Source: Progne subis subis
Taxonomy: Eukaryota; Chordata; Aves; Passeriformes; Hirundinidae
Assembly: GCA_022316685.1 (NCBI GenBank)
Contig: JAKJHU010000038.1
Span: forward strand, 5,994,884 to 6,058,883
DNA: 64,000 bases
Reading direction: 5' to 3'
This document shows, piece by piece, positions 58,501-64,000 of the stretch. The stretch's first letter is position 1; each line of letters opens with the position of its first letter. The notes below the pieces were generated by a model. It did not search any database. It saw nothing but the letters and a program-made list of their open reading frames with translations, and was not told where the DNA came from. A program made the position numbers and the translations under genes.

Positions 58501-61500
58501 GAAGAAGCCTCACATACACGCAGTGGGCTGCAGGGAGAAGTGGAAGTCCTTCTATATGCATCCTGTGGGGTGATGCTAGGCACGGGGCAGGCAACAAGGC
58601 ACACTGTCATGTCCTACCTCTTCCAGGTGACGATGGCCTCCACATGGTTGATGGTGATGGTGATGGAGGCTGGCTGGCCTTCTACTACATACACCACATC
58701 TGGCTTGTCCAGGATGACTGGGGCCTCCTCCAGATAGGGACCTGCCAAATGCATTTTCACCAACCCCTGCCCACTCCATGCGACCCAGCCCTGGGCAGCT
58801 TACCACCCGACAAGGGACAGAGACCTCTACCCCAGCTACCCACTCCCTCCCCACTGCCTTTCTCACCCCGGTCCAGGAGTTGCACGGGCCCCACAGGTGG
58901 GGAGGGCTTGCTGTTGGTCTTGGGAGTGGCAGTGATGACACGGAAGAGGTACTGGGCACCCTTGGTCAGCCTGTGCACTGTGTAGGTGGTGTCCTGCACA
59001 CCGGTCACCAGCACCACCCACTGCATTGTGCCCAGCACTTGCATTTGCACCACATAGGTCACCGAGTTGGGGTCTGCAAAGGGAGAGGGTCAGTGCAGAG
59101 TCCCTGGTATGGAGCTGCCCCATGTGCCCCATCATGGCATTGCCCATCCCCTGCCATCCTCCTGCCCATACCCCGCCCCCTTACCTATGGCAGCATCCAG
59201 CCACTTCGGCTTGTTCCAGGTCAGCGTGATGGCTCTGCCAGTCACTGAGGCCACAGTGGGGGGCCCGTCTGGGGGGGCTGGCACCACATCTGCATGGGGA
59301 GGTGGGCAGGGATATAAGCATAGCCACTGCCCCAGCTTATCAGGGCATCTGCCTCATGCTCTGGGAGATACTGGTCAAGGGGATGGATGAGGCCAGCAAT
59401 CGTTTCTGGTTTCCTGGTAGGGGCTCAGCCTGCCAGCCCCTTTGGGACTGGCACTGCCAGCAAGCTCCATGCAGGACCTAGTGGTCCAGGGATGGATCCT
59501 GACCACACAAGATGAGAACTGCACTGCTGGCCCCGCTTTCAGTTTGGATTAGAGACCTCCTGAGGTCCCCTCCATCCTAAACTGCCCTGAGATCCTATTC
59601 CCCTAGGACCTCACGACAATCCTGGGGCACAGCCTGGCAGGGTGGCTGTGGAGTGGTCACACATCCCAAGTGGTGTCTGCTGCTACTTACCGGTGACATA
59701 GAGGTGTGCGTAGCATGTGGCCTTCCCCACTTTGTTGGCAATGACGCTTTTGTAGACACCAGCATGTGCGTGGGTGACAGCCGTGAATACCAGACGATGG
59801 ATGTCTTTATCTGGTGGAGAACAGGGGGACACAGGTAAGACCCCACCAGCTAAGCAGCACAGAGCTCCTCTTCCTGCCTTATGGGGTGTAAAGGTCTGGG
59901 GGGTGGTGCCTCCTCCAAGAGTGTTCCCCGTTCTCCCACCCCATGTAGAGGGACCCCAGGGAGTCGGGAAGGCAACGAGTCCTACATTGCATCATCTTGC
60001 GGTCATCAGTGCTGTCAATTCTGGAGCCGTTGTGGTACCAGGTGATGGAGGGGTAGGGCATCCCGGCCACCTGGCACTCCAGCACAGCCTCCTTCGACTC
60101 CACCACATCCAGGTTGTGCAGTGGCTTCAGGAAATCAGGCATGGTGAAGCACTCTGCCTCTGTCTCCACCTGCTCTGGCTCCTCTGGGATGGATGGCATC
60201 TTCTCCAGCTTAGAGCTGCAAGAGTCCACACAGGCTCATGACGGGAGCATGGTGCGATGCCCCCAGCTCAGCCCCGGTCCTAGGCTTTGCATAAGCCTGT
60301 TATATACCATGTCCCAGAGGGGAGCAAGCAGGGGGAAGCAGATTCCAGTGACCATCCAACTCTTACATCTGGGAGGCTGCAGATGGCCTTGGCTCCTCCA
60401 CATAGAGCTCAGCAGAGCACTCCACGTGGCCATGGGTGTTCCTGGCGGTTGCCTTGTACTGCCCTTCATCTTCACTGCCCACGTGCACGATGACCAGTGA
60501 GTGCAGCCCTCCATCCTGCTGAATCCGCACGTTCTCTCCCTCCTGCACTGGGAGGCCTGTGCAGAGACACACACCAGCATCAGCAGCAGCATTGCCTCCA
60601 GTCCCAGCCAGGTGCAGCCTTTGGGTGCAGCCCCCAGGAGATGAGGAGAGGTCTCCTTGTAGGGCCCTTGGCAAGCTCTCTGAGCTTGGGGGTTACCAAA
60701 GTGAGTCCAGGTAACCGTTGGAGGGGGAGTCCCACTGATCATGCAGACAAAACGCGCTGTCCGCCCTTCCACCACGTCCACGTCCTCCAACTTGCGGGTG
60801 AAGAGTGGCTGCACAGAGGGCTGCACCGTCAGCCGGGCGCTGCAGGTCAGCTCATCTGCGAGGAGAGCAGGCACTGGTGAGCCCCCACGGCCTCCTGTGC
60901 AGGGCAGGAGGCAGCCTGTGACCCAGCAACCTGTGACTGTGGGTGAGCATAGCCCATACAAGGTGGGGGCTGAGCCCAGGTGTGTGGGTTTCCAGGCCCT
61001 GTCTCTGTGCAGGGCAAGGGGGTACAAATGCCTGCAAGGTCCCCATGCCCAGGGCTGAGGCTCTGATGGCAGCAGGCACCTCTTTCCTCTCCGCACAGCA
61101 GTACAGGTGCCAGCAGCAAGCTGGGCTGGGAGGATGCCCTCCCCTCCCCATAGGGCAGGAGATCACAGCTGGCCTATCCCCTTGGGGACTGGGCAGCAAC
61201 GCTTAAAGCAGGTAGTGCCAGCACATGCAGCATCCAAGGAGCAGCATGGGGACACGAACAGGCTGAATGCTCCAGGTGAGGGGATTTCCAACAGGGACCA
61301 CTTTGCAATGACAGTGTTGTCACCCAACGTGACATGTAAGGATGTGCAACAACATTCTCAGGCACAGCCTCATCTCCCTGAGCCCCAGACCACTGCCACC
61401 TTCAAAGCCCCACAGGCATACAGCCTCCTTCATGGAGGACTGCACAGGCACCAGCCACAGGGTGCAGGAAATGCTGCTTCTCCCTGCACACCCCCCCAAC

Positions 61501-62369
61501 CCTGCTGCCTAGGTGGGCAGGAGAGTAGACTCTGTGTGGGACAGAGCTCTGTGCACAGGCACAGGTGCGTCAGAGCCATGGGACAGAGGCCCATGCAACT
61601 CTTGCTGAGCTGCCGCCAGTGACGGTTTGGTGGGAAAGGTTGGGAAGCCCTGACTCCCTGCCCATTTCCCCACCACCTCCCAAGCCAGCAGAGACACATC
61701 AGTACTGGAGCAGGGTCCCCAGAAGCTCTGAAGCCAGGGGACAGAGACAGCTGGACTCCAGGCCTGCATCCACCTAGTGCAGCCATGGATCAAACGCATC
61801 TTCCCATGTTTCAGGGAGCTGCATGCACGCTGGCAGAGGAGCTGAGTGGAATGGGGTGGGAGCTGCAGAGCTCAGGGTGCTGAAGCCCAGGAACTGATGC
61901 ACACCACGTTTCCCTCAGAAATCTTCCCAGCTCCTGAGGCACCAACCAGTCCCTATCCCCCTGTCTCCCTGCACCCCACCTCCCGCACTCACAGCTACAT
62001 CCCTGGGGACAAGAGCCATAAGCCCAGGGTAGGGGAGTCTATCCACCCCCCTAGGGCCAAGTCCTGAGTGAGAACCCCCCCTGGGGGAGCTCCATGTCCA
62101 CCACTTACCTTTGGCAGTGCTGAGCTTGCAGGTGTAGATTCCGCTGTCGTCTTCATGCACAGAGGTGAGCAGCAGCTTGCACTTGCGCCCATCAAAATGC
62201 ATCTTGCATTTGAGCAGGGCAGGCTGGAGCAGCCGGCCCCGGGACAGCCAGTCCACGTCCATGTCTGGCGGGCCGGCCACCATGCACTCAAAGACCGCCA
62301 GCTCCCCCGCCCCGACCACCAAGTCCTGCAGGGGAACCACGATGGCCAGGGACTGGCACTCAGGGCGAG
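47618..62369 (-). CDS. SPEG: SPEG striated-muscle kinase, C-terminal 32 exons (5' part outside window)
   Basis: About 2,412 residues, roughly the last three quarters of a protein that is about 3,270 long in human. Exons in transcript order: 62109-62369, 60697-60855, 60367-60556, 59986-60215, 59691-59810, 59185-59289, 58867-59073, 58618-58741, 58051-58223, 57173-57285, 56818-56986, 56641-56734, 56087-56287, 55879-55939, 55599-55676, 55285-55457, 55151-55177, 54684-54836, 54428-54470, 54281-54349, 51955-54148, 51677-51829, 51486-51602, 51243-51410, 50866-50988, 50510-50674, 49655-50327, 49328-49567, 49035-49258, 48477-48552, 48067-48216, 47618-47825. All are GT-AG and frames close. SPEG is a tandem-kinase member of the myosin light chain kinase/obscurin family at triads of heart and skeletal muscle, where it interacts with MTM1, junctophilin-2, RyR and SERCA2. 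Layout: three Ig, FN3, two Ig, kinase 1, long Ser/Pro linker, Ig, FN3, Pro/Thr linker, kinase 2. Confidence 0.96.
48580..48850. repeat. Degenerate CAGCATCC/CCCAACACC minisatellite in a SPEG intron
   Basis: The intron between exons 49035-49258 and 48477-48552 contains a run of CAGCATC-, CCCAGCA- and CCCAACACCC-type words with a period of roughly 10-20 bases and considerable divergence. No function suggested. Confidence 0.5.
49655..50327 (-). CDS. SPEG: SPEG Pro/Thr-rich linker exon before kinase 2
   Basis: A 673-base exon, low in complexity and dominated by Pro, Thr, Ser and Ala. Conserved anchors are the [12 protein letters not shown] basic motif, [11 protein letters not shown] and, at its end, [18 protein letters not shown] leading into the kinase 2 glycine loop. 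Confidence 0.9.
50510..51829 (-). CDS. SPEG: SPEG C-terminal Ig and FN3 domains
   Basis: Exon 51677-51829 is a basic linker ending in TPSES. Exons 51486-51602 and 51243-51410 form an Ig domain ([19 protein letters not shown] ... GLYECAAAN). Exons 50866-50988 and 50510-50674 form an FN3 domain ([34 protein letters not shown]). This Ig-FN3 pair directly precedes kinase 2 in all SPEG proteins. Confidence 0.92.
51955..54148 (-). CDS. SPEG: SPEG giant exon, Ser/Pro-rich linker
   Basis: One exon of 2,194 bases (731 codons) encodes the disordered linker between kinase 1 and the last Ig domain. Islands shared with mammalian SPEG stand out: RSQISYKC at the start, [94 protein letters not shown] and [11 protein letters not shown]. 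Between them the sequence is rich in Ser, Pro, Thr, Arg and Glu and diverged. Many RxxS words suggest phosphorylation and 14-3-3 sites (inference). Confidence 0.93.
54281..56734 (-). CDS. SPEG: SPEG kinase domain 1
   Basis: Nine exons from 56641-56734 to 54281-54349. Visible kinase motifs: glycine loop GRGAFS, catalytic lysine in FAAKFIP, HLDIKPEN (HRD replaced by HLD; Asp, Lys and Asn kept), CDFGNAQ (DFG intact), and [11 protein letters not shown], where the usual APE is GPE. VTDIW and the HPWFK end of the C-lobe follow. It retains the residues needed for ATP binding and phosphotransfer. The exon at 55151-55177 is a 27-base microexon encoding PVGVIAYL. Confidence 0.92.
54837..55150. repeat. 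SPEG intron with a 72-base duplication
   Basis: Within this intron, two copies of about 72 bases (near 54,870-54,941 and 54,942-55,013) share AACAGCATGGCAA(A/G)TACAG and GACAGGACC(C/T)CAGACC words. It is a simple local tandem duplication. Confidence 0.65.
55151..55177 (-). CDS. SPEG: SPEG 27-base microexon in kinase 1
   Basis: The exon completes a Trp codon, encodes PVGVIAYL and begins a Cys codon. It has a CTCTCTGCAG-type acceptor and a perfect GTAAGT donor. Skipping would remove nine residues of the kinase C-lobe helix F region, in frame. Confidence 0.88.
56641..62369 (-). CDS. SPEG: SPEG Ig/FN3 array before kinase 1
   Basis: Twelve exons encode, in order, an Ig domain with ECMVAG...YTCKLSTAK (exon 62109-62369), an Ig domain with [16 protein letters not shown], an Ig domain with [15 protein letters not shown], an FN3 domain (about 59,289-58,867), an Ig domain with [14 protein letters not shown], and an Ig domain with [17 protein letters not shown] and [10 protein letters not shown] just before kinase 1. 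The upstream acceptor of exon 62109-62369 has a 25-base pure TC tract. Most Ig domains are split across two exons, as in mammalian SPEG. Confidence 0.9.
57300..58030. repeat. Degenerate minisatellite in a SPEG intron
   Basis: The intron between exons 58051-58223 and 57173-57285 repeats a theme of TATGGGGCACTGTG followed by GGCAGTGCC and CCCA.GCA words, spaced roughly 50-75 bases, at least eight times. Copies are strongly diverged. This accounts for most of the intron length. Confidence 0.5.
60856..62108 (-). other. SPEG: SPEG intron of 1.25 kb
   Basis: Unique GC-rich sequence between the first two SPEG exons in the window. No additional SPEG exon, repeat or RNA gene was recognised. It is unusually long for this compact gene. 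Confidence 0.6.
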
Positions 62370-62385
62370 CTGCCCGGGGAGGGCG

Positions 62386-62410
62386 GAGAGAGAGAAAGAA
62401 AGAGAGAGAC
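62386..62410. repeat. GA/TC-rich tract
   Basis: About 25 bases of GAGA/GAAA on the plus strand; on the SPEG coding strand it forms a long polypyrimidine tract just upstream of the CAG acceptor at 62372-62370. Confidence 0.8.
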
Positions 62411-62647
62411 GCATCTCAGCAACTGAAAAGCAACCATGAGAGGTAGCAGGGATGGAGTGGGAGTACATGCAGGGCAGTGGTTCATGCAGGGAGGGGGCCT
62501 GGTGCAGCGGGCAGGGCAGGGAGTGCAGCAGGGAAGGGTGGGATGGGAGGCGAGATGTGGAAAGCAGAGCTGAGCCAGGGAGGGGGCTGGGGGTGAGGGG
62601 AGGTGTCCGTGCCAGGAACACACCACACAGCGCTTTACCAAACAGAT

Positions 62648-62653
62648 TTTATT
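62648..62653 (-). terminator. SPEG: Internal SPEG poly(A) signal (AATAAA)
   Basis: Minus-strand CTAATAAAATC preceded by a run of T and followed, about 20 bases on, by the GT-rich stretch GCTGTGTGGTGTGTTCCTGG, i.e. signal plus a textbook downstream element. It lies upstream of exon 62109-62369, so use would truncate the transcript before the rest of SPEG. Confidence 0.6.
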
Positions 62654-64000
62654 AGAGCTACAAAAAAAAAAAAAAGGGTCACGGCCTCGCAGCCCGCCCC
62701 CCCCACCAAGCCCCCTCCCTGGGGAGTAGAGACCCACAGCCAGGGGATGCTCCTGAGGGACCAAAGCCCTGGGGCTACAGGGGACTTGATGGCCAAGCTG
62801 ACACCTGAGTGGCCACCGTGAAGCCAAAGGGGCCAATGCTCTCCCTCCCCCCTGCACCTCACGCAGGGTGTTCCCCTGTGGGGTCCCTGGGGTCTCCTGT
62901 TTCCCGTGCTCCAAGGTGACTGTTACAGAGCTACCACCGCACTGCAGCCCATTCCCTACAGCCCTGGCGGCCAGCATGGCAGCAACTGTGAGCCCAGCAC
63001 CCCGCTCCCTTTCCCTGGGCAGCAAGAGAGAGGCAGCAGAACACGCAGACAGGGACAAACAGATGGAGCAAGAGACAAGACACCATCATCTGGGCACCCT
63101 GGCCCGGCTGAAGGGGCGCCTGCTGCTCCCCTGTTGCTTCGCCCACCCCGCCTCAGTTCCGCCTGCCCCGGCCATGCGGCGAGCCCCTGCCCGCAGTCGA
63201 GGGCCCGCGCGTCCCCGCGGTGCGTCCAGGACGAGGCGGCGGATGGAGAAGGAGGTAATAACACAAGGTGAGATCCACTGCCTAAGAGGTGTCCAACTAA
63301 GAGCCCCGCAGCCGCGGCTCTGAGAGATGCACCCCCTTATCGTACTCCCCCTGCGTACAGACAAAAACCGCAGTCAGCAAGCGGAAGGGTTAGTGCAGAA
63401 GCGACGGGACCGGCACGGACACGCATGCCAGCGCCGGCACGAGGGGTGCAACTGGGCGACGAGGCACGGAGCCACCTGCTGAGCTCCCCAAGAGGACCTG
63501 GGGTTAGGCCATGGCCCCTGCAGCCCAGCTCCTGCCAGTCCTGGGACACTGGGACGGCTTCCGCTCCCACCCCCGTGCCGCCGCGCTTTGCTGTAGGCTG
63601 GGAGCATAATGCCAGCAGCATACAAGCAGTGCAGCCAAGGCCGGGGTGGGATCGGCACAGCTCGGGGGGGCTCAGGCAGCCATCAGCAGGGAGGGCTGGG
63701 GGGAGCAGGGCGCACACAGCAAAGGGCAAGAGGAGGGAGGCAGCGTCACTCATCCCCACGGGCCCCCTCCCTGGCCTTGGGGATACCAGGCAGAGCCTGG
63801 CCATCAGTCCCAACTCCCCCCTCACCCCTCTAAAGTGCACACATACTTTGGGGTCCTAGGAGGACCACAGCAGGGCTGGGGAGCAATAGCAAGGAAAGGG
63901 GACTGGACAGTGAAGTCCCGTGCATGTGGGACGTTGCTGAAAATGGGCAGAGAAGGACCCCTGCAAGTTGCTCTGTGCCTGGCACAGAGCTTGCAGGCAG

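Larger units (their letters stand above)
62370..64000 (-). other. SPEG: SPEG non-coding segment, possible 3' UTR of a short APEG-1-type transcript
   Basis: No SPEG protein homology was found upstream of exon 62109-62369 within the window, so the previous Ig exon lies beyond the right edge. The segment includes a TC/GA tract, a poly(A) signal at 62648-62653 with a poly(T)/(A) run, and GC-rich sequence. In mammals a short SPEG-locus product, APEG-1, ends by reading past an Ig exon into such sequence; this would fit but is inferred. Confidence 0.45.

Noticed and set aside
1..64000. tRNA, rRNA, CRISPR, microRNA hairpin or endogenous viral sequence
   Set aside because: None was recognised on either strand by inspection. 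A short hairpin RNA could still be missed without folding software.

Overview
The window is nuclear DNA from a vertebrate, most likely a bird and at least a sauropsid. The evidence is small GT-AG introns between strongly conserved exons, a GC-rich background with CpG islands, very few transposons (one decayed CR1-type LINE scrap) and a gene order matching human 2q35. No bacterial, organellar, CRISPR, tRNA or rRNA feature was seen.

Layout. 1-26,745: no coding exon recognised; this is most simply the long first intron of an acid-sensing ion channel gene. It holds a degenerate satellite-like tract (about 1.6-3.3 kb) and many short AT-rich islands full of TAAT/ATTA cores that look like conserved non-coding elements. 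26,746-27,399 (-): first coding exon of an ASIC-family channel in the ASIC4 position. 27,400-35,218: intergenic, with more candidate regulatory islands, a LINE remnant and a CpG island. 35,219-39,799 (+): a complete 16-exon, 639-residue RACGAP1-like gene with coiled coil, C1 zinc finger and RhoGAP domain. 41,981-45,423 (-): complete 12-exon GMPPA (423 residues). 47,618-62,369 (-): the last 32 exons of SPEG (about 2,412 residues), including both kinase domains. 62,370-64,000: non-coding SPEG sequence with a strong internal poly(A) site, probably the 3' end of a short APEG-1-type transcript.

SPEG, GMPPA and the ASIC gene lie in the same order and orientation as in mammals. The main surprise is the intact RACGAP1-like gene on the opposite strand between GMPPA and the ASIC gene, head-to-head with the ASIC gene. 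In human, RACGAP1 and ASIC1 are head-to-head neighbours at 12q13, so this window appears to preserve the matching pair on the other side of the vertebrate whole-genome duplication, a partner I believe mammals lost.

Exon limits were set by hand from splice consensus, phase continuity and remembered family sequences. Reading frames close exactly across all 16, 12 and 32 exons. Regulatory-element calls rest on base composition and motif content only.
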